64,000 bases of DNA from Bombardia bombarda (Eukaryota; Ascomycota; Sordariomycetes; Sordariales; Lasiosphaeriaceae), in NCBI GenBank assembly GCA_030512295.1, contig JAULSR010000004.1, positions 868,001 to 932,000 on the forward strand, read 5' to 3'. The notes beneath the pieces were generated by a model that saw only the letters and a program-made list of their open reading frames with translations, had not been told where the DNA came from and searched no databases. Of this stretch, positions 41,221-53,475 are shown in pieces (within the stretch, counting starts at the first letter, position 1; each line of letters opens with the position of its first letter). A program made the position numbers and the translations under genes.

Positions 41221-43687
41221 TCAACATTCCAATCTTTGCCGAGCTAACCAGGGGGCTGACTGGGGAGACTGGCTGGGGTGGTAAGAGGGGTTCTCATCCC
41301 GATATGCCTGACCAGTTGCTTTATCAAAGCCAATGGTTCCGGAGGATGAAAGACTTTGCACAGACACTTGGCGTTGCAGGGCTACAAACCGGCCAAAATC
41401 ATGGCTTGTTCGAGTCCCGGAGCCATCAGATAAACTCGGCGTCGAAACCATTGATATCTTTTTATTATCCATTAGATCGTCGTCAAACATAAAAGGCTCG
41501 AGGACCTCGTCTGGTTCGGTAATGGGAACGGTGTGTGAGAAACGAGACCAAGTTCCCCGACCGAGGCCCCGGAAGCCAAGAGACTGTAGATGGAGCGTGT
41601 CGTTGGCAGTCCATTCAAGATCCTTTCTGTGATGTCCAGGGGCACTGGTGGCATGTCGCCGCTTGTCGAGATAGTTGAAGAGTGGTTCTAGCGTGTATGA
41701 GAGGATGACTATGACGGCGCCAGTGACGAATACGAATGCCAGCCCAAATATGCTGAACGATGTGTGCTGTCGGCTTTGAATTTTCTGTAGTTGGGGGCAT
41801 TGACAGTAAGTTATCGAGGGCAGAGATAAAGGGACCTGGAGCAAGATATCTTACCTGGTTTTGACACATGTCTCGATCTTCCTGAGTTTTGGGAAATACA
41901 CGTAATCGATCGAGAGCTGGGTCTCTTAGTCCGTTGGCTGTCTCGGCGAATACAAGCTGTAGGGATGCCAGCCACGTGTGCCACCAGAATTGAGCGTCTT
42001 GCTTCCACTGGTTAATAAAGAGTTGAGACTGAAATCCGTTTCTAAGGGTCTGTTGGGATAACAGCGCTTTTGTCCCCAGAGTTTTGATCAAGCCCGATGG
42101 CCCATTTCCAGCCGCGCCTATGAGGCCCATGAACCACAAGAAACGATTTCTCGTGGGACTGGAGGAATCACTACCATTACCACTTCCGCTATTGCCCTTT
42201 GGGGCGAATAGAGAAACGGCCTCGATCCCGGCATCGAAAAAGCTGCCAAGTTGCGTGCACCGGCTCTCAGACGGAAGAGAGGCCCTGCAGAACTGCCATT
42301 GACCCATGCAGGCCATGGGAGATGCCGCGTCTTGGGGTATGTAAATGTCATGGGTTTTGTTGCTGGTCTCGCTGAGATTGCCGGTTTGAAAACTATCCAG
42401 AAAGATGGTTGCTTTGTACCAGTCGTCTTGTGATGGCCCCCAAAACAAGACGCCATTCCCTATGAAGAAGACTAAAGATAGATCACTATCAGAGTTGTCG
42501 AGTTCCGGGATGGGGAAAAAATCAAACCCATTCACCAGCGTCCCGTTACGACGGAAAAGCTCCATGGTCCTGTTTGCAATAGCGTTAGTATGGAGGGGAA
42601 CCCGACAGAGAAAAATAACGAACGACATACACCAGACGGGGTTGGACCCCTTGAAACCATTGAATATTGTCGCCCGTTTGTCGTAAGTACTGAGACTGGA
42701 GGTTGTTGACCTCAAAAGTATAGTCTAGCGTTGAAATGATCATGGCCTTTCCATAATTGTATCTCGTGTAGGTCTCAGAGTCGCCTTGGATTTCGGTAGT
42801 AAAGCCATCTGTACGCAGTGGGGCACAAGTATAGACTTGACGAAACATAAAGCGCTCATCTTCAGGCGCGTTTAGTCCAAGATGAAGATGGGTGTCGATA
42901 TAGCCCGTATCCAACACCAAGTTGGACGAGTTGCTTTGGCATATGTCATTCTTGAAGGGGCAGGAGGCATTGTAGACGGCTGTGTTGGGCAGACGGGGAC
43001 CACAAAGGAGTTGCAGTCAAAAACAGAGGCTGCGCTGCTCCCGCCTTGTCCATTGCTATAGCACTGCTGAGCATAGGTTGCAGCATTGCTTCCCAATTTG
43101 GAATAATGACCATCGAAACTGCCCAGCAGCTCGTCATCACTACCACCAAAGACATCAAAAGGTTCTAAAAGAGAGCAGTTGGTCCCAACGATCAAGACTT
43201 CGTCGCCGATGGCAGTAGATATCTGCGAGGAGAAGCCGCCTGCGATGGCGAAAAAGCAAAAGCATAGAGCTGCGGCCCCAATGGTGGGCAGAATGCGAAG
43301 TAATGGGCTCCTGGCTGTCTTTTTTGTATCTCCCATCTTTTCTGTTTGTCCTGTCCTTGATCGACCATGGCGAGCCCAAGTCCAAAGGAGCTGACCGAAA
43401 GTCCAGAAACTGCCTCCTGCTGTAGCAGAGTTGCGTAGGATGACCTGGCGTTGATGATGGAGGGCATCTCGGGCATCTGGAGACGAGTAGGCCCGGTGGA
43501 AAGCCAGACAAGCAATCCTCCAAAAGCGACCGGAAATAAAGGCGACGGAAAGGGCTGTGAAGGCGATCAACAGATTGCCCTGATCTCGCGTCAAAGTGAG
43601 CGTTGCGCCAAACACGCGACCCCGGGACCAGTTGACCCAAGACCCGATGTAGATGGCGTAGTTGACATTTGCGCTCGTGGTTTCCAT
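41221..43687 (-). CDS. Multi-pass membrane protein of unknown function, with one apparent 1-nt frameshift
   Basis: Exons 42631-43687, 41855-42569 and 41221-41784 are separated by introns of 61 nt (GTATGT...AACAG, branch ACTAAC) and 70 nt (GTAAGA...TACAG). The joined length is one base short of a multiple of three. The frame changes at a GGGG run (42995-42998, plus strand): before it the frame reads NSFVVP, after it LPNTAVYNASC. Adding one base would give about 778 residues. Membrane segments are likely at LIAFTALSVAFISG, PTIGAAALCFCFFAIAGG and FSIFGLAFVFVTGAVIVI, with a large lumenal or extracellular loop containing many NxS/T sites and Cys residues. The tail is Ser-rich and cytosolic. I recognise a common fungal membrane-protein type but no function. 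Confidence 0.75.
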
Positions 43688-45382
43688 TTTGATTGAATAG
43701 AAGAGATGATTACGACATGGCCGACGGGAGCTTTGAAATGGAAGGTGCGATGTGCTCCATACTCCCTGGTGATATATCGGGAAGCTACTACCAGGACCTG
43801 GGTGCCATCATGTCACAGTCTTTTGCACTGCCTTGGAATGCCGTTGCCGTCGTGCGATACTCCACAGCCCTATCACATTTCTGACACTGGAGTGGAACAT
43901 TACTACTGCACCATCTTGGCCAGCAGCTGGGAGGCCACGGAAGTGCCATGCGCTCTGACCCCTGGTTTTCGTCAGAATATCAGATCAAGCCAAACACGGT
44001 TCAGGTTTTGGCTCGGGTTGAGCAGATGCGTAAATGATTGGATGGTTCGTGGCTGTTGCAAACAGAGTATCAAAACAACCACCACTTATCTCGAACTGGA
44101 CCTCCTAGATCTACTGGCCGCAGCAATCGTCGAACATCACCGTCGCTTCGGCAATACCACGCGTGTGCCGGGGAAGGCGAGGCAGATTACCCCAGAAGAC
44201 AAGGCATTACAAAAAGCATTGCCTTCACTTCCCCTCCGTTGGGGTCCGTTTCAGACACCATCGGCTCGGCACGAATTGCGGCACAGCACGAACACAGAGG
44301 CAATCACTAGCCTACCAAATCGTCAAGATGCCGAAGCTGCAAAGCTCTTTTTTTGCATAACATGTAAGAGCTTCTTCTTGTTAGTGCCCCTGCATAACCA
44401 CCACCCATCCACGTTTTACCTTCAGCCCACTGAGAATTCAGCTTCAACAAAATCACAAATCAAAATCACAAATCACATCCGTACCATGGTTGCATCCAAG
44501 GCAAATGTAACGCGAACCAAGGTTCCGGCAACATATATCCTACACATCATACTTCACGATTTTATGATTCGGCCTTGGGCAACAAATGTGAGAGCTAAGC
44601 ATATCTTGGAACCGGATGTGTACCGGGGTAGACTGGTGATCATCACTACTCCGCAACGACAACAATAGGTTTAAAACCTCGAAGACTTATCACGTCAAAT
44701 GCCGAGAGCCAGATACATGATTATTAAAAAGTACAAAACTCTATATGTAGATATGCTACCAAATAATCAAACAACCGATCCCTAATACAGGCCCAACAGC
44801 ATATTGACCTAAAGATCAAAAGGTTTCACGAGAGCTACTGACTCCAACAACCTGAAATCAGGCCATATCAAAGCTACAAAAAAGACTCATCCCCCTTTGT
44901 GAGGTTGTATATAGCCTCGTTGGTCGGGTAGACACTCAACTTCAGTATGAATAGGGGTGCCACATACCGTTTCAACAGCCAAGTGTAAAAAATACCAGCC
45001 TACCTACACCATTCACCCCATCAAACCACCCACGAATGGTAGTTACCAAAAGCAATGTAATGACGACATAGGCAGACATCAGACATTACTACTAGGCTTA
45101 GAAAAAACAGAGCAAACCAACTCCTCGCTGGGTAATGGGTAACAATAACAAAAGAAAAACCCAGAAGAAAACCCTTCGCCCCCGCCCCAAGAAAAAAACC
45201 AACAGCGCTTCAGATGCAACCCAATATGATATCGCTGCCATGTGTGTGTGTGTGTGTGTGTGAGACAGAGAAGAAAGAAAGAAAGTTCAACCTTCCCCAG
45301 TTCAAGTTCAACCAGCCCCCCCCTCCCCTCCCCCACCAGTCTCATAACTCAACCAGAGAGAGACATCCATCCCTCACACCCT
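43688..45382. other. 1.7-kb intergenic region
   Basis: Upstream of the membrane-protein gene and downstream of EDC3, both on the minus strand. A 320-codon open frame at 43706-44668 has no recognisable content and is rejected. A (GT)n microsatellite lies at about 45241-45261. Confidence 0.5.
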
Positions 45383-47987
45383 CTAATCCTCCTCCTCCTC
45401 CACCCTAATCCCCTGATACCTCATCTCCACTACCCACCGATCCCCATAGTCAATCCCCCTCCGCAGCTTCGTCCCCGCCTTCTTCCACACCGCCGGCCCC
45501 AGCCCCATATCCACCAGAAACAGCTTCCACTCCAGCACCGTATCATCCGGCAGCAGCGCCGCCTCCCCACCCGCCGCCAGCACCGTATCCCCATCATCGT
45601 CCTCCGCCGCCATCAGCGCCTCCAACAATCCGCGCTTCGGCGCCCCGATCGCCGCCACATACCGCGGCTTCACGTACAGCCTATTTCCGTCAATCACGCT
45701 GACCTTGCCCGTCGACGGATCGATCCCCGTAGGAATGTCCAGCCCCAGCACAAACGCCTCGTTGCGGTTCGCCCACTCAATTAGCTCATACACCGTCGCC
45801 TGGTCGCCGTTCCGCAGCTCCTCGAACGAGATGGCCAGCCCGAGCAGCGCGTCGATGATTAGCATGATCGGCGCCGGGTTCGCCAGGCTGCTGAGCGACG
45901 ACGTCCGTGGCGTGTCGATGGTCAGCATCGGGATGCTCATCTTCCTGAGGTGCTCGAAAAAGTCCGTCTTGGAGAAGACGCGCCCGCCCAGGTTCTTATA
46001 CAGGCGCACCTGCTGCCGCATGTCCTCGAGCAGGTCGCGCTCGCCGCGCTCCAGCCCGACCACGCACACAAGCACGCTGACGCCCTTGTTACCGAGATGC
46101 CGCGCCGCCGCCACAGCGCGGATGCCCGACTTGTTGTTTCCAGCCAAGACGACAACCGTCTGAGGCGGCGGGTTGCCTGACGATGGGTCGATCGTGCCAG
46201 AGTGGCGGACCTTGATGGCTGGGTCGGAGAGCGCCGTCAGCGTCACCTCGGCGATGCCCCGTCCGGCGTTTTCGGTCATCATGTCTTCTGTCAGACCGAC
46301 TTCGTTGTGCGCAATATTCTCAAAGTTAAGCATCTGCAGCGCCGAGACGGTCTCGACTCGACGGTTCGACGGGAGCATGTAGAGGCCCCTCTGGCTCGCT
46401 GCTGCTGCTGCTGCTGCTGTTGCTGCGGCTGCTGACGATGATGGCGGGAGCTGCTGTTTCTTCTTGTCAACCATGGTGACGACATTGGCCGAGAGCCGAC
46501 TACTAGGCCGACTGCCCTTAACTGAGTGGGTTCGGTAGTGGCTGCTTACACCGGAATTCACCCTGCTAAGCCCTGTCGCCGTTACTGTCCCGCTGGCCTT
46601 GCGTGACTGTGATCTCCTCGTCGCCGAGACCTTGCTCTCGCCGCGGCGTGAGCCCTGTCTGCTTCCCAGCTCTCTGCCGCTCAGTCGCTCACCGCCATTC
46701 AACGCGCCGTCGTCCGCCTCGCTGTTCCAGAAATCGTTCACCAGCTCCTTCCCCGGCACCCCCTTATTCGGCTTCAGTATCGTCAGGGGCGGTTCCAGCA
46801 CGTTTTCCGAGTGGTGAAAGTTCTTGCCGCCAGCGGTGCCGGGCTTCGGACGTTGCAGTCGATTATGCGACACCAACCGATCCGCATCGTCTATCAAATC
46901 ATCCTTCCGCATCTGCTCAAACAAATTATGCTTGTCAAACTTGGCAAGCCCGCCCTCAAAGTCGAAGTCGCCTGCCTCCTGCACGTCCGTGACATCCTCC
47001 GACGCCCATCCATTGTCATTAACCTGCCGCCCCTTAGAAGCATTCTTCTTCAACGAGTTGAACGGCTGAAACGACGACGTGCTCTGCAGCATGGGCGTCT
47101 GCCTCCAGCCCTTGCCCCTGCTTGTCGCGCTGCCTGGCGGTTTGGGGACGGCCTGCGGCGATGCCTCCAGGTCCTCCTGCACCCCATTCTTGCCATTTCC
47201 CGACTTGCGCTGGCGCCGCTTCTTCTTAGAAGCAGCGGCCGCGGCGGCCCCCTGAGCCTGCTGGGGGATAACCTCGGGCGCCAGCTCCTCGTCGGCAGAT
47301 CCTGCGACTGCCGGGTCGATTCCCAAACTTCTCATCGACGACTCAAAGACCAAGGCCGTAGGCGTCGCATTCTGAGAGATGCTGGCGGACTCGATATATG
47401 TAGCGGGCATGACGCCGGCAGCCGGCACCGGGTCCCTCTTCTCGCTTGTATTCGGGTGAGGATAGGTCTCTAACAGTGGCGCGGCGGCGGCGGCGGCGGC
47501 GGCGCGAATGGGCAGCGTAGCGACTGTAGGCCGTTTCCCCACTGCCAGAATAGCAGGGTCCACGAATGCTGGATTAGGCGGGGGTTGTATCTTCTTAGGA
47601 GGAGGAGCGGCAACTACTGGTGGAGTAGTTGCAGCATGGATCGGCGCGTGGTGGTGGCTGGGGGGGAAGACGCCCGGGCTCGCAGCAGCCGGAGGAGGAG
47701 GAGCACTCGAATGTTCAGCCACCTCGAAAATGTTAGTAGCGGGAATCGTGACCCGCGGCTCCCACTTATTGGTATCAAGCCACCAAACTGAGCGGTGAAT
47801 TGGGTGTCAGTAGGCGCACAAGAGTATGTAGTATAGATGGAAAACAGGAACAACAGGAGAAGCTGAACAGACCATTACTCAGTGTCAGGCCGGATCCGGC
47901 CTCGACGGCGCTCACGGTGCCTCGGAGTCTCGCGGGCGGGTCACGCACCGTGACCAGCATCTGCAGGCCGATGAAATCGGCTGCCAT
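45383..47987 (-). CDS. EDC3: Enhancer of mRNA-decapping protein 3
   Basis: Two exons, 47873-47987 and 45383-47787, with an 85-nt intron, give 839 residues. A second donor six bases upstream (GTAATG) would also keep the frame. The protein is a scaffold of the Dcp1-Dcp2 decapping complex in cytoplasmic P-bodies. The N-terminal exon and the start of exon 2 form the divergent LSm domain (GLQMLVTVRDPP, VSAVEAGSGLTLSN, WEPRVTIPATNIFEV) that binds decapping-factor short motifs. The FDF motif is at about 313-315 (FDFEGGLAKFDK) and binds the Dhh1 helicase. The C-terminal YjeF-N Rossmann domain (about 515-830; LTEDMMTENAGRGIAEV, VVVLAGNNKSGI, LIIDALLGL, DIPTGIDPSTG) mediates dimerisation. Low-complexity Ala runs come from GCN repeats near 46400 and 47490. 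Confidence 0.93.
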
Positions 47988-48865
47988 GGCTGCGGAGACA
48001 CGTGGAAACTGGGGCTGTCGTAGCTGTCGTAGCGGTCTTTGATCGTCGTCGTGGATAGATGGCTTTGAACTAGATGGGGCGCACAGCTGTCGCAGTCGCC
48101 GCTAGGGGAGTGGGGGGTGGGGGGTGACGTAGAATTCTCGGATTCGGAGGATGATGATTCTGGCTGTTGGCGCGGGATTCGACTATATCTTGGTGCAGTT
48201 TTAGCTTCGAGATGTCGATTGCCGCGGAAAGGGTGAAATGATGGCTCGCGAATTTGAATCCAAGTCAGTCGCGGCTTCACATCCACTTTTTTGCTTATCG
48301 ATAGTTACCGTTCGGGGGGTCGACGCCAAGGCGAAGATTATTTTACACGCTAGGAGCTCACCACGTAGTGGGGATGTTGTAATTTCGTAGGAATGCGTAA
48401 GGTCTTTACGTCGCGCACCCCTGCGCGTGTCATTACATCGACCCCTGTCCTCACACGTGAACAAGAGAAAAGCTGTCTCATGCCCACCAAGCTCTGCCAA
48501 GCGGCAGCAATCCGAGAGCCTCAACAATGTTTCACAACGTCAGTTAGATATCACAATACCAATTACCCATGTCCAATAATTAATACATATATGTATTTGG
48601 TTACAGAGCGATGATTTATGGCCTGTCCCCTCTGGTCCTTCCTGTGCCCCTAATCATAGCCTCCGCCTAATATAAAAAGCTGCCCATAAGGCATGCAACC
48701 AAGTAGTCTAAACAATATCCTAAGGATACCATACCCACCGAATGCTATTGCCCCATTCCCGTGACGTCGACGTACAGATCACAAGCCAAACCCTAACAAC
48801 ACCATTTTGTGACCCCTGGTCCATCCATGTGCTTAGCATGCGACAAATGAAATGATATAACTACC
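47988..48865. other. Intergenic region
   Basis: The EDC3 promoter and leader and the PIF1 3' flank. I see no gene. Confidence 0.6.
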
Positions 48866-51619
48866 TTAGGCATATGCCGCGAGCGCCTCCTCCTCTTCCA
48901 AATCGATAACATCTGCCCCTGACGTTGCCGCCTGCTTGTATGCGAAATTTGCAATAGACGCAACCGGCTTCTTCTTTACCGCTGTTTCTGCACTGTATAG
49001 CTTGTTATAGAAGCCAACCACACGCGGGTGTGCCATGACCTTGTCCTTATGGAACCGTATCACCTGCAGGCCTTGCTGGGTGGTGGCTCGACTGAGAGCC
49101 ACATATGCTTGTCCCTTCTCGAAGACTTTGCCGAGATCAACAACCACACGCTCCAGAGTCTGTCCCTGAGCTTTGTGGATCGACAGAGCCCAGGCCAAGA
49201 TCAGAGGGAGTTGCTTGCGGGAAGCCTGGACCTCACCGGTAGGCAGTTCAACCTTCCAGTCTTCGGGATAGCAGAGGATAACCCTCCGACCGCCGTCGGT
49301 AGTCTGGAAGCTAACTAGTGGATATTCCTTGTCGTTTTTCTTGGTGCTCGCATCAGTAAGCATGTTACTGAAGGCTTGGGCCCTCTTCTTTGCATCTGTA
49401 TCGTCGTCCGAATCGGCAGATAAACTCGCCCCCCTGATCTCGAAGGTTGCTTCGCTCATGAAATCAACCACGGTCCCCAACGAACCGTTGACCAGTGTGT
49501 CGTCCATATTCTTGATTAGCATGACCTGGGCGCCCTTCTTCAACTCAATGGTTGTCGGTGCCATCATGTTGGCAAGCAACTTCTCTCGAACGGCCGGATC
49601 GCCAGAATCGTAGGAATCGAAGCGATACACTTGGCCTGGCAGGGCCTTGAGACGTCGTTGATTCGAGCTTTCAACTTCATTTCTTGTTGGGAATCTTCAC
49701 AGATGTTAGCAGTGTACCGACCATTATATGTTACTAAGGGCACTCACAGTTCTGTGGCTTCAAGTCCGTCGGTAAAGCGCAAGGGCCTGCTCAAGGCTTT
49801 GAAGTTCTGAATAGTGCGCTCGCTGATTCTACCAAGACGCATTTCGTTGAGCATATCGGCAAATTCTAGAAAGATGTAAGCATGAGCGAGACTTCTTTTT
49901 CTAGCCCTTAATGTGCTGCTTACCAGAATCCCTCTGACGAAAGACCTCCGTCAAGCCGATGGTATGGTCAATGGACATGTTCCAGGTCGCAGCCTCAAAC
50001 GCAAATTTCACATCCCTCGACTTGCTGCCATCCGGAACTGGAGGCAGCTGGAAAAAGTCTCCTGTGATGATCAGTTGGATACCGCCCCATGGCCGGCCAT
50101 TGTTGCGAATTATCCTTCCAATCTGAGACAGCTTATCGAAAAGGTCACCATCCACCATGGAAATCTCGTCGATGACCAATGTCTTTGTCTTGAGCCATCG
50201 GTTCTTCGCCTTGGGATTCCGCCGAATCTTTTTGATCAGGGCCTGGGCATCCTCCTTTCCGAGCCCGATACCCGAAAAGCTGTGCAGAGTCATGCCGCCA
50301 ATATTACATGCCGCCAGGCCTGTCGAGGCGGTGACGGCAACCCTCTCTGGCTCGCGAGCATACTTCTCCTTGAGGTCCTTGATGATGGCTCGCATCAAGA
50401 CGGACTTTCCCGTACCGGCCGGACCCGTGAAGAAAACACTCTGTCCCTTTTCAACCACTAGATTCTTAACATGGTGCTGCTCGCTGCTCAGCGTGATGGC
50501 TGTCGCCTTTGCAGAGCTCGACTTGACGGCCTCCTTGATCTCCTCGGCCTCTGTCTTACCGGGGACCGCGGCCTTCTGCTGGGTCTTTAGCTGCTTCTTC
50601 TGGGCCTTGACCGCGCTGGCCGAGGTGTTCCATAACGCAGTATTCTTCGCCTTCGGGGCCGGGGTCGCCGCAGCTTCGTAGAGCTCTTGAACGTCTTCCT
50701 CCTCAGATTTTGGTGGTTTGGACCAGTCCTTTGGCAATTGTCGCTTCGGCTTTTTGGCGATCTGGGGTGCCAAATCGACGTCGTCGGGAGAGTCCCGTTT
50801 CGTAGCTCTTTGCAGGGCAGATTGGGGCTTGGGCCTGGGAGGATGGTAGTGGGAGGGAGACGACTGCGACCACGAGAGGGCGCTCATGTTGCTCCCTGGG
50901 AAGTCGTCACGTTCATCACGTTTCTGAAAAACAGGGCGCTGATGGGGGGGAGGCAACGAGGGCAGTGATGGCAGTGCTGAAGGGGCTTCAAAGTCCAGGT
51001 CGAGATTCTCATCGTCGCTGAAGTCGTCGTCTTGAATATAGACGGATGATGCTATAGTCGCCGACCTTGATGCACTTGGGAAAGCAGAGGAGTCCTCAAT
51101 AGTATCGAACGAGTCCGTGAAGGAACTGGACGCGCTGTAGAGGGAAGCGAAGGAAGCTTTGCCATTACTACTGGTACCGCGCTGTGCAGGCCTTGAAATG
51201 TTTGCCGAGTGGCTTTGCAAGGGCTCGGGGTTTGCAGATGGCCTCGAAGTGGCGGTTGAGCCGGAGAGGACGCGGGGCTTCTTGAACATGGCGGCGATGT
51301 CCCCCTGGTGTGCTGCTCCAGAACCAGAAGGTGTGGGCGGACATGGACTGCTAGAAGGGAAGAGCTGCTTTTTGAGGATGGAATTGCTGGCCGACGATGA
51401 CTTGGGCGGGGGATTGGCCTCGGCCGCCTGCTTGGCTCGTTGAAGCATTGGATGATGATTGACTACGGCTGAAGCAGTAATAGCGATCGGGGAGGGCGGA
51501 TAATAGTACGATCCAAGGGCGGGGACATTAGCTGCTCTGGAGCGTGCTTGGTGCACAAGATTCCGTTCGAGAGGGATGATGGCCCGTCGAAGGAGGTGAC
51601 TGGATCTGCCAGTCTTCAT
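48866..51619 (-). CDS. PIF1: PIF1-family 5'-3' DNA helicase
   Basis: Exons 49924-51619, 49748-49865 and 48866-49694, introns 58 and 53 nt, give 880 residues. The N-terminus is basic with few acidic residues (MKTGRSSHLLRRAIIP), a likely mitochondrial presequence; Pif1 acts in mitochondria and the nucleus. Residues 30-380 are Ser/Pro-rich and unstructured. The helicase core has Walker A GPAGTGKS at 399-406, the DEIS Walker B motif at 484-487, GDFFQLPP at 520-527, and the late motifs IHKAQGQTLERV and QAYVALSRAT. The middle exon carries ISERTIQNFKAL. Pif1 unwinds G-quadruplexes, removes telomerase and maintains mitochondrial DNA. A QGDIAAMF segment near residue 105 resembles a weak PCNA-binding motif. 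Confidence 0.95.
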
Positions 51620-53026
51620 GCAGCTCCAATGTCGTCGGGGCAGCGAGCTATCAGCTTGTTGTCTAAATGATTGTTGGGGAACGCGGCCTCCATTAAAGGC
51701 CCATCTTCCATCGCGTCCACTGTTCGCTGAGGTGCACTGCCAAAAATTCGCGTCAGGGGGGGCTCACTTGACGCGACCGACCGTGCACGCTACCGACTAG
51801 CGCCATGCTAACCCCGAGCGTCTGAACAGCTGTGCCCGACAAAGAAAGGGGATGCCTAAGCTTAATACAGGTGGGGGAGGGGTAATAGAGAAAGAAGAAT
51901 GTGGGGGTGGGGTGGGTTTGCACTTTGCACATTAATATCCGCAACAGATAGGATAGGTCTACTCCGTAGATTTAGTTCGTTGAAAACATTATTCCTATCG
52001 TGACCTGGACATGGCAATCCTTTGCATAAAAATTTCCCTATTTACTCTTTATCAGCCACTCGGGGAGAATTGAAAGCACCCCCACTCCGAAGACATGTAA
52101 GTGAGCTTTACTTGCAGACATCAACAACTTGCGGACTTACTGGCCTAAATTCTGTCGATCATGAGACTCAACTCTACCGAATTATGTGTACCTTATTGGA
52201 TAGATTAACTCCTGAATGCACCATGCATGTAGATGCCGGCGCAAGAGGCTTAGTAGAAAATGCGAGAGCCATTCGGCCAACCGCAAAAGATATGCAGGCG
52301 CCGCCAGTCGGAAGACGCCCCAGCACTTCTGCTCACACAATACCCGAGTTTCACCCATCCCCTCACTTGGTAATAGCTGGCCTGGACCCCAACTCTGGAG
52401 TCAGTTATACAGGTTTGGGGGTCTCTTACGTGAGCACTCGATTGTCGAAGAGTACCTTGCCAATCGGTATCTGGGCCGCTGGCACACGGGTACCTACCTA
52501 GTTACACAGCCGCTCATATATGTGGTGTAATCAGTAGTACTTTGGCCAAGATACGGGGATCTGGAGTTGCATTGGCATGGCTGTGGGAGTCCAGAGAGAG
52601 AAGCTCAACACAAACATTCGCGCCAAAGGGAAAGGGTTAGCTGAACCACGTGGTCGCGTGACTTGTCCAATGTTGACCGTTTGCTCTCTCTCAAAGCCAA
52701 AGCCCCGGTGTCGGACGAGGAAGTCATTGGACGCCACCGCGACCTATCAGCAAGGGGCTCGACACCGGCTAAGGCGGCTCGTTTGTATCATTCCCATTTG
52801 TCAATGAAAAGGGAAAGGGGGGAAAAGGGTGTGAAGGCGTCCAGACGGTATGAGTAAGTTCGGATTGGGGTCGCAGCAAGATAGCAAGCAGAGCTCCGTC
52901 TCTTGTACGGATAACACAGCGAGGCGGAACCGGTGCAACGTAGGCAGTTGTCGACAATACCAAGTGGGTATGTGGAAGTTGTGTCTCCTTTTCCCAGCCA
53001 GGTTCAGTCGGCGAGGCTGATTTCAG
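51620..53026. other. Divergent promoter region, proximal part
   Basis: Left part of a 3.6-kb gap between divergent PIF1 and NHA1. No gene recognised. Confidence 0.5.
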
Positions 53027-53475
53027 AGTGTCGATTAGATGGCTTGCACTTTTGCCCCACTCTTAGGGCCTCTGATCCACTCTTCGGTTTACCAACTATA
53101 CCATACTGAAAGTCTAACGAAAAGTACGTGTAATTCAATAATACCCATCCCCAAGTTCAACTTCACGTCGCAAAGTCAATCCACAAAGACAAATAGCAAA
53201 ATGGATGCATCTAAATAACCACATTTATATATGAAGATTAGTATAGCTAGATAGCTATTTTAGCCTCTGATTAGTGTATTTGCGTTGCAACTATTTTAAA
53301 AGCTTTGAAATTGAAAGAATTTTATTTATAAATTGTTTGAGGATGGGTTTAGGCGATGGCGCATGCGAAGCGTGGATCCGTGCGGCGTTTTCAATACTGT
53401 AAGCTAAATAAAAGGGTTTACTGTGTACAGAGTCGACAAAAGTGGGGCAAAACTGCAAGCCATTTAATCGACATC
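53027..53475. mobile_element. Putative non-autonomous inverted-repeat element (MITE-like), 449 bp
   Basis: Terminal inverted repeats of about 36 bp (53029-53064 and 53438-53473) share TGTCGATTA and ATGGCTTGCA-TTTTGCCCCACT with three or four mismatches. They are flanked by perfect 8-bp direct repeats GATTTCAG (53019-53026 and 53476-53483). The inside is A+T-rich without coding capacity. The 8-bp flanks suggest hAT-type transposition, though the ends do not match the usual CAGNG start on both sides. Confidence 0.65.

Noticed and set aside
43706..44668. 320-codon plus-strand frame between membrane-protein gene and EDC3
   Set aside because: Long but compositionally unlike a protein, no motif, and in the promoter of a real gene; kept only as intergenic.
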